Assembly: GCF_001050375.1 (NCBI RefSeq)
Contig: NZ_KQ130485.1
Location: 62,001 to 126,000 of the forward strand
Direction of reading: 5' to 3'
Source: Catenovulum maritimum
GTDB taxonomy: Bacteria > Pseudomonadota > Gammaproteobacteria > Enterobacterales > Alteromonadaceae
Length of the DNA: 64,000 nucleotides
The translations under genes and the position numbers were made by a program. The notes beneath the pieces are model-generated. The model did not search any database. It saw only the letters and a program-made list of their open reading frames with translations, and had not been told where the DNA came from. Below are positions 41,365-50,499 of this stretch, piece by piece; the stretch's first letter is position 1; every line of letters starts with the position of its first letter.

Positions 41365-42729
41365 ATGTTAAATCAAGACACAATTGCAGCAATCGCGACC
41401 GCACCAGGTCGAGGTGGTGTTGGTATAATTCGAGTTTCAGGCTCACTCGCAACCCAGGTTGCAGAACAGGTTTTGAAAAAACAATTATCTCCCCGAAAAG
41501 CAGAATATTTAAAATTTTACGATCAAAACGATCAAGTGATAGATCAAGGGATCGCATTATTTTTTAAAGGACCTAACTCTTTTACTGGCGAAGATATTTT
41601 AGAATTACAAGGCCATGGTGGTCCTGTTATTTTAGATATTTTATTGCAGCAAGTATTACTAAAAGACAATGTGCGCATGGCAAATCCTGGTGAATTTTCT
41701 GAGCGAGCGTTTCTTAATGACAAGCTAGATTTAGCGCAAGCAGAAGCAATTGCTGATTTAATCGAATCTTCATCAGAACAAGCGGCTCGTTGTGCATTAC
41801 AAACACTACAAGGTGAATTCTCTAAACAAGTACATGCACTAACCGAAGCGATTATCCATCTAAGAATATATGTAGAAGCAGCAATTGACTTCCCTGAAGA
41901 AGAAGTCGATTTTTTATCTGATGGTAAAATTTTAGGCGGGTTGCAACAGATTTTATTAGACACAAATAGTGTTCTAAGCAAAGCACAACAAGGCGCATTA
42001 ATAAAAGACGGTATGCGAGTCGTGATAGCGGGAAAACCCAATGCTGGTAAATCTAGCTTACTAAATGCTTTATCTGGCAAAGAGACAGCAATAGTAACCA
42101 ATATTGCAGGCACAACCCGAGATGTCTTAAGTGAACACATACATATTGATGGTATGCCACTTCATATTATTGACACTGCAGGCTTAAGAGATAGTCCTGA
42201 TGAAGTTGAACAAATAGGTATAGAAAGAGCTTGGAAAGAAATTGAGCAAGCCGACAGAATATTACTAATGGTGGATAGCACAGAGAACACCCATCCAATA
42301 AAACAAGACTGGCCTGAGTTTTTTGAAAAATTAGGTGAAAATAAAGTTGGAATTACAGTTATCCGCAATAAAGCGGATCAAAGTGGAGAAAAAGTTTGTT
42401 TCGATGAGAGCCATGCTTACCCGACTATCCATTTATCCGCTAAATCAGGCGATGGAATTAGCATTCTTACAGAACACCTAAAACAAATCATGGGTTACCA
42501 AACTTCAACTGAAGGTCAATTTTTAGCTCGTAGAAGACACATAGATGCGATAAATAGAGCATTAGAACACCTAAACAATGGTTTGTACCAACTGGAAGAA
42601 ATGAGAGCCGGAGAGTTACTCGCAGAAGAACTCAGACTAGCGCAGAATTTCTTAAATGAAATTACAGGTGAGTTCAGCAGTGATGATTTGCTCGGCAGAA
42701 TTTTTAGCAGTTTTTGTATCGGTAAATAA
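41365..42729 (+). CDS. mnmE: tRNA modification GTPase MnmE (TrmE)
   Basis: Works with MnmG to place the 5-carboxymethylaminomethyl group on U34 of certain tRNAs. An N-terminal folate-binding domain ([21 protein letters not shown]) precedes a helical domain with an inserted G domain: G1 [10 protein letters not shown]2 GTTRD, G3 DTAGLRDS, G4 NKAD. It ends with the catalytic C-terminal FCIGK. Length 454. The partner mnmG is 9.6 kb downstream beyond oriC. Confidence 0.97.
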   Translation: MLNQDTIAAIATAPGRGGVGIIRVSGSLATQVAEQVLKKQLSPRKAEYLKFYDQNDQVIDQGIALFFKGPNSFTGEDILELQGHGGPVILDILLQQVLLKDNVRMANPGEFSERAFLNDKLDLAQAEAIADLIESSSEQAARCALQTLQGEFSKQVHALTEAIIHLRIYVEAAIDFPEEEVDFLSDGKILGGLQQILLDTNSVLSKAQQGALIKDGMRVVIAGKPNAGKSSLLNALSGKETAIVTNIAGTTRDVLSEHIHIDGMPLHIIDTAGLRDSPDEVEQIGIERAWKEIEQADRILLMVDSTENTHPIKQDWPEFFEKLGENKVGITVIRNKADQSGEKVCFDESHAYPTIHLSAKSGDGISILTEHLKQIMGYQTSTEGQFLARRRHIDAINRALEHLNNGLYQLEEMRAGELLAEELRLAQNFLNEITGEFSSDDLLGRIFSSFCIGK

Positions 42730-42735
42730 GCTAAA

Positions 42736-43386
42736 GTGCAAACCAAATCAAACAACAAATTTACCCCAGCTGAAACCAAAGCGGTTTATAAAGCAATTTA
42801 TAACCGCCGAGATATGCGCCATTTCAAACCTAAATCGAGTGTTGAAACAGATTGCTTAAATCGCATATTAAGTGCTGCACATGCTGCACCAAGCGTAGGT
42901 TTTATGCAGCCTTGGCGCTTTATTCGTATAACCTCGACTGAAACTCGAAATAAGTTACAAAACATTGTCGAACAAGAAAGACAAAAAACAGCAGACGCAC
43001 TCGACCAACGAAAAACTGAATTTTTGAAATACAAAATTGAAGGCATTCAAGACAGTGCAGAAGTTATAGTTGTGTGTTTAACCGAAAACAGAGACGAGTA
43101 TATTTTTGGAAGACGCACTCTCCCCCAAATGGATTTAGCTTCCGCATCTTGTGCAATTCAAAATATGTGGTTAGCCGCTAGAGCTGAAAACTTAGGCATG
43201 GGTTGGGTCTCTATCTTCGAGCCTAAAGACTTAGCTGAATTACTCAATCTACCTGCTACAGCAGAAGCAATTGCTATTTTATGTTTAGGTCCAGTTGAAG
43301 CGTTTTACGAACAAGCTTTATTAGAACAAGAAGGTTGGGACAAACGTAAAGATTTGAGCGAACTTATTTCAGAAAATACGTGGTGA
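42736..43386 (+). CDS. bluB: 5,6-dimethylbenzimidazole synthase BluB
   Basis: Nitroreductase-fold flavoenzyme that cleaves reduced FMN with oxygen to form the lower ligand of vitamin B12. BluB-specific motifs: RRDMRHF, APSVGFMQPWRFI, RRTLPQMDLAS and WLAARAENLGMGWVSIF. Length 216. It starts with GTG at 42736, only 6 bases after mnmE. No other cobalamin gene or riboswitch is in the window, so it may serve salvage or assembly steps encoded elsewhere. Confidence 0.87.
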   Translation: MQTKSNNKFTPAETKAVYKAIYNRRDMRHFKPKSSVETDCLNRILSAAHAAPSVGFMQPWRFIRITSTETRNKLQNIVEQERQKTADALDQRKTEFLKYKIEGIQDSAEVIVVCLTENRDEYIFGRRTLPQMDLASASCAIQNMWLAARAENLGMGWVSIFEPKDLAELLNLPATAEAIAILCLGPVEAFYEQALLEQEGWDKRKDLSELISENTW

Positions 43387-43444
43387 GCAAAAGACTATTA
43401 TTCTCTTGCTTACCACAATTGTTTCTTACCTAGGTTAAGGTTAT

Positions 43445-43984
43445 TTAAGATTTATCCGCCGCTTCGGCAAAGTAATAATCATACTCTTCAAGTAAAGTCT
43501 TAACTTTTTCATCTTTAGAAAAATCTGCTAAAAAGTTCTCAACAGTCGAACCTGCCCATACTTTAGCTTCTTTACTTAATCCATGTTCGATCGCATACAA
43601 AAATTGAGCATCAGTGAAATTATTTACATAAGAATATTCAGTAATTAAGTTGCCATGAACTCTTAATTTATACTTGATCACAACATCATTATTACTCACT
43701 ACAGGCACTACACCTAAAGTACCCGCAGAAAGCATGATAGATGTAAATGAAGCTGCAGCACCGCCAGCTGTCGACATAGTTTCAAACGAGACCACTAGGC
43801 TAATTGGACAGCCGGGTAAATCTTTAGATAAATTATCAAAGGCTTTGTGCTCTTTTAAAACATCGAAACTCGCTTCATCATCCAAGTTACTAATATAACG
43901 AATTTCAGGGAAAGGCTTATCTGCTTCAGCATATGCCGGAATGGATAAACCTAAAAGGATAAGTAAATTAACAATCATCTTCAT
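43445..43984 (-). CDS. Exported hypothetical protein paired with a trypsin-like lipoprotein
   Basis: 179-residue protein with a cleavable signal peptide (after AYA, residue 19). The mature part has a Gly/Ala/Ser-rich segment (STAGGAAASFTSIMLSAGTLGVVPVV) flanked by beta strands (VVIKYKLRVHGNLITEYSYV) and an acidic helical tail. No family recognised. AAGGA lies eight bases before the ATG. It follows the protease gene by 12 bp, so the two are probably co-transcribed and may act together in the envelope. Confidence 0.7.
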   Translation of the reverse strand: MKMIVNLLILLGLSIPAYAEADKPFPEIRYISNLDDEASFDVLKEHKAFDNLSKDLPGCPISLVVSFETMSTAGGAAASFTSIMLSAGTLGVVPVVSNNDVVIKYKLRVHGNLITEYSYVNNFTDAQFLYAIEHGLSKEAKVWAGSTVENFLADFSKDEKVKTLLEEYDYYFAEAADKS

Positions 43985-43996
43985 AATTAAATTCCT

Positions 43997-45202
43997 TTAT
44001 TGGTAGCAAGCAATTTGTACTGCTGTCGATAATGCAGTTTGGCTTGATTTTCCAGCCTCAAACTCAGTCGCAGTTTGGTAGCCTACTTCATTTTTATCTA
44101 AAAATTTTCTTAGATATTTAACATCCAGTGCAAAGTTAACATTTTGCGGAATAATGCCCTTTTTAGCTAAATTAGTAATATTAAGCGTACTGGTCACGAC
44201 ACCAATTAATTCTGAATTATCCGAGACAATAGCGCCACCACTCGATCCTGGTTGGATAGGTGCACTAAATTGATAAAGGCCAAGCGAGCCAGTTAGTGCT
44301 TTTTTAGAAGTTAGATTACCAAAAGTCATATTTGGCGAAGACTCTAACAAACCTTTTAATGGATAACTAACAGTCGTAATTTTTTCGCCTAGTTCTAATT
44401 CGTCTGTATCTCTTAATTTAAGGTAATTATCGGTTTTAGCATTGGTTTTAAGCGTTGCTATATCAAGAAGATTACTCGAATGAGAGATAGTAGCTGGCTC
44501 TAAAAAGCCATCTTGTTTAACTTTAATGATAAAACAATCATCTACTACGTGATTCGCCGTAATAACTTCGCCTGATTGATTTAAGAAAAACCCTGTACCG
44601 CTACTAATAGGCTTTTCTATGTTAACTAAATGATTCAAGTCGAATTGATTCATACTTAAATTAGCTGGAAATTTTTCAGGCGACGGCAGGTTATTATTTA
44701 AAATCCTAACCGCTAAAAGCTGTAATCCCTGATATGCTGAGTTGTAATAAGCTGCATCTGAATTAGTAAAATTCATACCAGACTTACCTTCAACCTTGCC
44801 TTTCGTGATTTCCTTACCTGAGCCATCAAATATTTTATATTCAATGTCCATTAGTATATTGCCTGATTTAAAATCCCAATCTGGATCTAAATCTATAAAT
44901 AAACCTGGTTTAATATCTGATTTTTTATCAAAGAAAACAACCTGCTTAAAGTATTGACCAAAGGCTGTGCTAACTGCATCTTTAATTGCACTGCCCGGTT
45001 TGTGCCAGCTGTTTGCAGCATTGACCCAAAACTCCATTTCAGATATTTGTTTAGGTAAGTAAATAGCAACCACAGTTTCATTTGGTACCGTAACTTGCTT
45101 ATTTATTTTATAAACTTTACCTTTTGTTCTTGAAGTATTAGCGCAGCTAGCAACTAACAAGGTGATAAATAGTAAACAAAAGACTTGCTTAAATAGTTTC
45201 AT
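43997..45202 (-). CDS. Trypsin-like serine protease lipoprotein with novel N-terminal domain
   Basis: Envelope protease of 401 residues. The lipobox VASC (Cys21) follows a signal from ATG 45202, which has AAGGG five bases upstream; the longer frame to 45238 is less likely. Residues about 30-190 form a beta/alpha domain I do not recognise. The C-terminal S1 fold shows the triad His218 (ITANHVVDD), Asp247 (LLDIATLK) and Ser321 (PGSSGGAIV). There is no PDZ domain, unlike DegP/DegS. It is followed by a small exported protein. Confidence 0.82.
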   Translation of the reverse strand: MKLFKQVFCLLFITLLVASCANTSRTKGKVYKINKQVTVPNETVVAIYLPKQISEMEFWVNAANSWHKPGSAIKDAVSTAFGQYFKQVVFFDKKSDIKPGLFIDLDPDWDFKSGNILMDIEYKIFDGSGKEITKGKVEGKSGMNFTNSDAAYYNSAYQGLQLLAVRILNNNLPSPEKFPANLSMNQFDLNHLVNIEKPISSGTGFFLNQSGEVITANHVVDDCFIIKVKQDGFLEPATISHSSNLLDIATLKTNAKTDNYLKLRDTDELELGEKITTVSYPLKGLLESSPNMTFGNLTSKKALTGSLGLYQFSAPIQPGSSGGAIVSDNSELIGVVTSTLNITNLAKKGIIPQNVNFALDVKYLRKFLDKNEVGYQTATEFEAGKSSQTALSTAVQIACYQ

Positions 45203-45272
45203 TTTAACCCTTTTAATATTTTTATTTCCGTTGCGCAATATACCAAAATAAAACTATTTATTAATCTAAATT

Positions 45273-46613
45273 TTACACAACTAAAGACTTAGTTTTCCAT
45301 CTGCCAGTCCGCCAGCGCCAAAGCATAGCCAGTCCTCTTGTCCACTCATCTATAGCTAACGCAAGCCACACACCAACTAAACCATAGTCTAAAACTATGC
45401 CAAATAAATAAGCACAAGGTACAGCAATACACCACATAGAGCACAAACCAACATAAAATGGATAATGGGCATCACCACTCGCACGCAAAGCATTAATCAC
45501 AACCAAGTTAAACGTTCGTCCAGGTTCCATAAACAAAGTAATCATGAATAACTGACTAACCATAACTATAATTTCAGCATCTTGAGTAAATAATACAACT
45601 AAATCTGTACCAAATATAGCCGCAAATGCAGCCACTATACTCGTCACAATAAAGCCAATTTTTAACGAGCGATACATCTGAGACTCAGCCGCTTGATAGT
45701 CTTTAGCACCGACTAAGTGACCCACTATAATTTCATTAGCAATGCCAATAGATAAACCAAAGAGTAAAATAAACATACAAGTCTGAAAATATAACGACTG
45801 GGCTGCTAGCGCTTTATCTCCCATCAAGCCTACAAATGCAGTTACAACCATAAATTGCAGCATCCAAGACACATTTTCACCAGCAGCAGGTAAACCTATC
45901 TTAAAAACTTTTTGTAAATAATATTTTTGCGGCTTTACAATTGCAGACCAATACAAGTGAATGCCTGTGTATTTAACGAATAAAGCAGCCATTATAGCCA
46001 TACCTATTACTCGCCCTACGGCAGTGCTAATTGCGACACCAGCAACACCCATTTGCGGAATACCAAACCAGCCATATAGTAAAAATAAGTTACCAACAAA
46101 GGTTATCAAATTCATCACTAAGGTAACCCACATAGCTTGCAAGGTGAAACCATGTGCCCTCATAGCGGCAGCTAAACACATAGCGACAGCTTCAGGTAAT
46201 AAACAGAGCCCTATTATTTGCAGATACATTTTGCCATCCGCTAATAGCTCCGACGGTAGATTCATTAAAGTTAAAATAGTCCCCGCACCGGCAATAATGC
46301 CAAAAGCGGCAACAGCGCCTAAGCAAACATTAAAGCCAATTGAAGAATAAACAACAGATTGAGCAGCTTCTTTATTTTTTGCCCCTAAATATTGGGTAAT
46401 AACAACACTCGCACCTATAGTGACAAAGCTAAATAAAGTAATAGCGAGATGGAAAACTTGATTACCTACAGCTAATGCAGCTACACCTTGATAAGACACA
46501 TGACTAATCATAAAGGTATTAATAGCACCCGTTAAAAAATGCAATGCAAAATCAATGAATAAGGGCCAGGTTAATGAAAAAATGGATTGTTTTTGACTAT
46601 GATTTGCTTTCAT
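45273..46613 (-). CDS. MATE family multidrug/cation exporter
   Basis: Inner-membrane antiporter with about twelve helices in two repeats, 446 residues. Landmarks are FSLTWPLFIDFALHFLTGAINTFMISHVS at the N-terminus (cut here to a NorM/MATE pattern), VVITQYLGAKN and IGIANEIIVGHLVGAKDYQAA in the second repeat. The substrate cannot be told; drugs or Na+-driven efflux are typical. It is 70 bp downstream-facing from the protease gene on the same strand, and I see no shared control. Confidence 0.88.
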   Translation of the reverse strand: MKANHSQKQSIFSLTWPLFIDFALHFLTGAINTFMISHVSYQGVAALAVGNQVFHLAITLFSFVTIGASVVITQYLGAKNKEAAQSVVYSSIGFNVCLGAVAAFGIIAGAGTILTLMNLPSELLADGKMYLQIIGLCLLPEAVAMCLAAAMRAHGFTLQAMWVTLVMNLITFVGNLFLLYGWFGIPQMGVAGVAISTAVGRVIGMAIMAALFVKYTGIHLYWSAIVKPQKYYLQKVFKIGLPAAGENVSWMLQFMVVTAFVGLMGDKALAAQSLYFQTCMFILLFGLSIGIANEIIVGHLVGAKDYQAAESQMYRSLKIGFIVTSIVAAFAAIFGTDLVVLFTQDAEIIVMVSQLFMITLFMEPGRTFNLVVINALRASGDAHYPFYVGLCSMWCIAVPCAYLFGIVLDYGLVGVWLALAIDEWTRGLAMLWRWRTGRWKTKSLVV

Positions 46614-46794
46614 ATGAAACCTATACTGGCTACAAAAAAATAAAAAGTTAAATTTATTAAATAAAATGCAACCTATTTAAAACAACTTTCGTCTTGGTAA
46701 ACAGGAAAGCGAGATTGTACATTTAAAAGGCCCAAATAGGTCATAAATAAATGATAGTTACTATTAATAACAACAGGAATATTTTGATCTCTTT

Positions 46795-47352
46795 ATGAAC
46801 CAAGTATTGTCTTTTTTTAAACAAGCAAATAAAGAGCAAAGCTTTGAAGCTAAGTTAGCTCCATATATCGATTTGCTATTTAAAGTAGCCTATCAATACA
46901 CAGGGACAAAATCAGACGCAGAAGACCTAACTCAAGATTTACTGATCTACCTTTATGAGAATCAACAAAAACTTCAAAAAGTAGAAAAGCTCAAGCCTTG
47001 GTTAATGCGTTGTCTCTATCACAAATTTATAGACAACTGCCGTCGAAACAAAAATCACAATCAAGTAACCGAGCTAGATGATACTTGTTTAGAAAACCTT
47101 GCAGCACACAAAAATGATTATGCTCAAACCATAATGAATCAGCAAATTGTAGTGGGTTTACAAACTCTATCACCGAACCAAAGAGCGGTTGTTAGTTTGC
47201 ACGATATTCAAGGACATTCATTAACTGAATTAGCTGAAATATTAGATAAACCCCTCGGTACATTAAAGTCAGATTTACATAGAGCACGCGCTAAATTAAA
47301 AAATTTTTTAAAGCTGCAACCTTCAGATTTAGATTTACGTCAGTATTTATAG
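46795..47352 (+). CDS. ECF-type RNA polymerase sigma factor
   Basis: 185-residue group 4 sigma factor. Region 2 includes DAEDLTQDLLIYLYEN and KPWLMRCLYHKFIDNCRR; region 4 has LSPNQRAVVSLHDIQGHSLTELAEILDKPLGTLKSDLHRA cut into an HTH. The next gene encodes a zinc-finger anti-sigma factor, so release by an envelope signal is expected. It starts the plus-strand unit 46795-50073. Confidence 0.92.
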   Translation: MNQVLSFFKQANKEQSFEAKLAPYIDLLFKVAYQYTGTKSDAEDLTQDLLIYLYENQQKLQKVEKLKPWLMRCLYHKFIDNCRRNKNHNQVTELDDTCLENLAAHKNDYAQTIMNQQIVVGLQTLSPNQRAVVSLHDIQGHSLTELAEILDKPLGTLKSDLHRARAKLKNFLKLQPSDLDLRQYL

Positions 47353-47377
47353 AAGCGATTAAAAGCTGGATAATCAA

Positions 47378-48025
47378 ATGAACTGTGACCAAGTAGAACA
47401 TTACATAAACGATTTTTGCGACAACTTACTAGCAGATAATCTGCAAAGCCAAGTTAGCGAACATATATCAAATTGCGATACATGTAGTAAAAAAATAGCT
47501 CAGCATCAAGACTATTTAAACTCAATGGTTAAGTTTAAATCGCCTGAACTAGAACCTGGTTTAGCCGCAAGAATGCTACATCAAGCAAAAAATCAGCCAG
47601 GTAAATCAAGTCAAAATGCGAGTTTTTATAAAGGTTTTATTGCAGCCTCAGTATTATTTCTCGCTATTTTTTCATCTTGGCAATTTGTAAATAAGCCGGA
47701 AACTATCACACCTGAGCTGGTAAAAACAGAGGTGTTCTCAACAGAAGTAACCTTAGTGATATATGTACCGGAAGATATGCCAAACGCTGATTTAAAAATA
47801 ACCTTACCTAACAATGTACAACTAGCAGGATTAAGTACCTTATCCAGTTTTAGTTGGCCTGTAGATTTAAAACAAGGAGCAAACAATCTTTCTTTACCGA
47901 TTGAAGTCGCAGCCGGAACTAATTTACATCAAGCTTTGAGCTTTATGGCAAATATTAATTACAACAATAAACAAAAGGATTTTGAACTTAAAGTGAATTT
48001 GGTCACACCTCATAACCAAACGTAA
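47378..48025 (+). CDS. Membrane anti-sigma factor with zinc-finger (ZAS) domain
   Basis: Inner-membrane inhibitor of the preceding sigma factor. The cytoplasmic N-terminus has the zinc motif HISNCDTC (His-x3-Cys-x2-Cys). A single membrane helix (GFIAASVLFLAIFSSW, about residues 87-103) leads to a periplasmic beta domain of about 110 residues with VTLVIYVPEDMPNAD. Length 215. It is 25 bp behind the sigma gene. The periplasmic domain is probably the sensor. Confidence 0.85.
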   Translation: MNCDQVEHYINDFCDNLLADNLQSQVSEHISNCDTCSKKIAQHQDYLNSMVKFKSPELEPGLAARMLHQAKNQPGKSSQNASFYKGFIAASVLFLAIFSSWQFVNKPETITPELVKTEVFSTEVTLVIYVPEDMPNADLKITLPNNVQLAGLSTLSSFSWPVDLKQGANNLSLPIEVAAGTNLHQALSFMANINYNNKQKDFELKVNLVTPHNQT

Positions 48026-48085
48026 ATAGAGTAAAAATAGCTTAATTTACTTTCACAAATATTAATTTTAAAAAGAGTATTAATT

Positions 48086-48562
48086 ATGAAAACAAATATC
48101 TTAAAAATGACCTTAATTTCAGCTTTTGTTGCAAGCTTATCAACCCAAGTACAAGCCGTTGATCTAGATGATGTAACAATGGAAATAGCTAAAGAAGAAG
48201 TAAAACGTGGCCACAAGCTTGGACTTCCACTTCGCGATACCATCTTAGACTATATGCTAGAAAAAGGTGATATTACTCAAGCTGAAATTGATGCTCAAAA
48301 AGTTGAAAGAGAAGCTGAAAGAACAGAACTTAAAGCATTAAGAGATGCTGGTGATCCAGAAGCTTTAAAAGCAAAACGAGAAGAATTAAGAGCTAAAAAA
48401 CGCGAAGATAGAGAAGCGATGAAAAGCTATGTTGATGAAAACGAAGATCTTAAAAACTCATTAGTCGAGATTAAAAAAGAAGCAAAAGACAAGTTAAAAG
48501 ATCAAATCAAAGACAAAATAAGAGATAGAAAAAAACAAAATAGAGAAAAAATTCAAGATTAA
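48086..48562 (+). CDS. Exported charged helical protein in the ECF-sigma unit
   Basis: 158 residues with a signal peptide ending QVQA (residue 24). The mature part is almost wholly helical and highly charged, with repeated Lys/Glu/Arg heptads from about residue 70 (ELRAKKREDREAMKSY, KDKLKDQIKDKIRDRKKQ). No family recognised. Size, export and helix content recall periplasmic Spy/CpxP chaperones, but their LTxxQ motifs are absent. It follows the anti-sigma gene by 60 bp. Confidence 0.75.
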   Translation: MKTNILKMTLISAFVASLSTQVQAVDLDDVTMEIAKEEVKRGHKLGLPLRDTILDYMLEKGDITQAEIDAQKVEREAERTELKALRDAGDPEALKAKREELRAKKREDREAMKSYVDENEDLKNSLVEIKKEAKDKLKDQIKDKIRDRKKQNREKIQD

Positions 48563-48615
48563 TCTATAGCCAACTGGCTCATAAAATTAATACTAGTCAT
48601 AGTAAAATGACAAAG

Positions 48616-48723
48616 TTTGAGGTGTAAGCGTGGGTAGAATGGCTTGCTGTTTTATCCACGCTTTTTTAATCTCAAATTTATAACTCAGATAATTTCCTAT
48701 AAACCTGAGTTAAACACCTCAAA
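48616..48723 (+). ncRNA. Candidate three-way-junction RNA element
   Basis: A perfect 10-bp outer stem (TTTGAGGTGT at 48616, ACACCTCAAA at 48714) encloses two perfect hairpins: AAGCGTGG/CCACGCTT (48626-48663) and AACTCAG/CTGAGTT (48682-48711). TTTGAG can also pair with CTCAAA at 48671, allowing two exclusive folds. It ends 39 bp before the TPR/barrel gene. It may be a leader regulator or merely a terminator plus flanking repeats. Confidence 0.35.
48626..48667 (+). terminator. Terminator-like hairpin after the charged helical protein
   Basis: 8-bp stem AAGCGTGG / CCACGCTT with a 22-base loop directly followed by TTTTT, 63 bases after the preceding stop. It could end or attenuate the sigma-unit transcript before the outer-membrane gene. 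Confidence 0.6.
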
Positions 48724-48762
48724 AAAATAATAAATCCTCCATACAGAGGACAAGGCAAAATT

Positions 48763-50073
48763 ATGAAATTACTGATTAAGTCTGTTGTTATCGCATTTTG
48801 TTTTATCGTCACTAGCTCAATAAAAGCAGAAACATCAGGGTATAAAGAAATACTCTCTCAAGCCCATCAAGCATTTAATACTAAAAATTATCAATCCGCC
48901 TATACCCTTTATGAACAATCAAACCAAATGAAGCCTTTAGAAAGTACCTTGTACAATATGGCGGTTTGCCAGTTTAAATTAAAAAATTGGCAACAAGCAT
49001 TAGCGCTCTTTAATCAATTAACCGAAACGGACTTAATAAAATACAATATAGCTGTTAGCTATAAAAAATTAGGTAATATAGATTTAGCACTTGTTCATTT
49101 TGAAGATGTTTACTTAACTAGCGAACAAGAAAAATTAAGCCAACTGGCTTATCAACAAATTAAATTGCTCAAACCTGACAGAAAAACAGCTATGCCTAGT
49201 TCAAATTTGAGCTGGCAAGGCTCGCTAAACATAGGTTATGGAACAGATAATAATGTCCTGATTCCGACAGAAGAAACTTATACAGATGCCAGTGATAACT
49301 ATATTGAAACGTTGGCAAATATTAGTTTAGTCTCCAATTCAAAAAATCTTTGGTTTATTGATTTAACTTATTTTAGCAGTCAGTATTCAGAAGCTGAGGA
49401 TTACGACGTATCTTTGCTGAGCCTAACCGCTAAAAAATATTTCACTCTAGCGGCTCAAGATTCAGTTCGTTACCATGTTTCAGCTAGTTACGACCAATTA
49501 AAGTTATCCGGAAATCCTTATTTATCGAACCAAAAATTAGCTTTAGGTGCAGAATTTGAAATTTCAGATAAAAGCGATTTAGATATAGAACTACAATTAA
49601 AAAACATATCTGAAGACAATTCTGCTTATTATTATCTTGCCGGAAATTCACAAAAATTTATCGCTAATTACACTTACAAAGTGAACAATGGAAATTGGAA
49701 ACTCGGTTTTAGATACGATATAGATAACAAAAATGATAGACAGGTATTGTCTGATGAAGGAAATACATTTACCAGTTACTCTGCTAGCCGCTCTAATGTT
49801 TTATTAGACAGGTATTGGCAAATCGAACAATGGCATATTTCGTTAGGAGTTGACTATAGAACCAGCCAATACAAAGATGCAAATACATATATTGATGGTA
49901 CTAGTTTGAAACGTAATGATAATAGACTCAATTTTTCAGCAGATGTTGAGTATTTAATTACTCCAAATTTATCATTATTAGCAGAAATCAATAAAGTAAA
50001 TAACAGCTCGAATATAAATAATTATGACTATGGTCAACAAACTATTTTAATAGGTGCCAGTTATAGTTTCTAA
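48763..50073 (+). CDS. TPR and beta-barrel outer-membrane protein
   Basis: 436 residues: signal peptide (to about 22, KAE), three to four TPR-like helical repeats in the periplasm (about 25-145, with YNMAVCQFKLKNWQQAL and YNIAVSYKKLGN), then an aromatic-rich beta barrel from about 150. The product ends in GASYSF, a C-terminal Phe typical of BAM substrates. The TPR-barrel order resembles Slam/DUF560 proteins, which move lipoproteins to the cell surface, but it is somewhat short and I cannot confirm that. It lies behind the ECF-sigma unit. Confidence 0.75.
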   Translation: MKLLIKSVVIAFCFIVTSSIKAETSGYKEILSQAHQAFNTKNYQSAYTLYEQSNQMKPLESTLYNMAVCQFKLKNWQQALALFNQLTETDLIKYNIAVSYKKLGNIDLALVHFEDVYLTSEQEKLSQLAYQQIKLLKPDRKTAMPSSNLSWQGSLNIGYGTDNNVLIPTEETYTDASDNYIETLANISLVSNSKNLWFIDLTYFSSQYSEAEDYDVSLLSLTAKKYFTLAAQDSVRYHVSASYDQLKLSGNPYLSNQKLALGAEFEISDKSDLDIELQLKNISEDNSAYYYLAGNSQKFIANYTYKVNNGNWKLGFRYDIDNKNDRQVLSDEGNTFTSYSASRSNVLLDRYWQIEQWHISLGVDYRTSQYKDANTYIDGTSLKRNDNRLNFSADVEYLITPNLSLLAEINKVNNSSNINNYDYGQQTILIGASYSF

Positions 50074-50085
50074 ATATGCCTATCG

Positions 50086-50499
50086 CTAAATAATTGCTAA
50101 GCCATTTTGCGCTGCAATTGTATTGATGACAGTCAGTATTTTACGTTTTAAACAAGCTTCAAATTGACTGTCTGATTGTTTAGCTAAAGCTAAATCATTT
50201 TGAGTTAATCCAATAAACCCAGTGGTTAATAAATCACTTGGATTAAAATTAACCAAACTCATATTTTCATCATCAAACAACCAATTAGATTTATTTAGTT
50301 GTTGTGATTTTTCAGAAAAATCGACTTCGGTTACTAAATGTATATCAAAGCTTAAAACAAAGTCCTCACTGGCATACCAACCTTGCTTCAGAGCTTGAAA
50401 ATTAAACCAAGCCTCTAGTAACTCAAGTGCCATATTTCTTTGACTATTATCTGCAAGCAATGCCTGCATATTTATTTTTATTGGAAAATCATTATCCAT
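50086..50499 (-). CDS. Hypothetical protein downstream of hemH
   Basis: 137-residue cytoplasmic protein without signal or membrane segment, rich in Leu, Asn, Gln and Asp (FNFQALKQGWYASEDFVLSFDIHLVTEVDF). No family recognised. It begins immediately after the hemH stop with no spacer, so it is probably translationally coupled to ferrochelatase. It converges with the barrel gene 12 bp away. Confidence 0.6.
   Translation of the reverse strand: MDNDFPIKINMQALLADNSQRNMALELLEAWFNFQALKQGWYASEDFVLSFDIHLVTEVDFSEKSQQLNKSNWLFDDENMSLVNFNPSDLLTTGFIGLTQNDLALAKQSDSQFEACLKRKILTVINTIAAQNGLAII

Noticed and set aside
41544-42140. 198-residue minus-strand reading frame inside mnmE
   Set aside because: Antisense shadow of a certain gene; Ser/Cys-rich composition and no motif.
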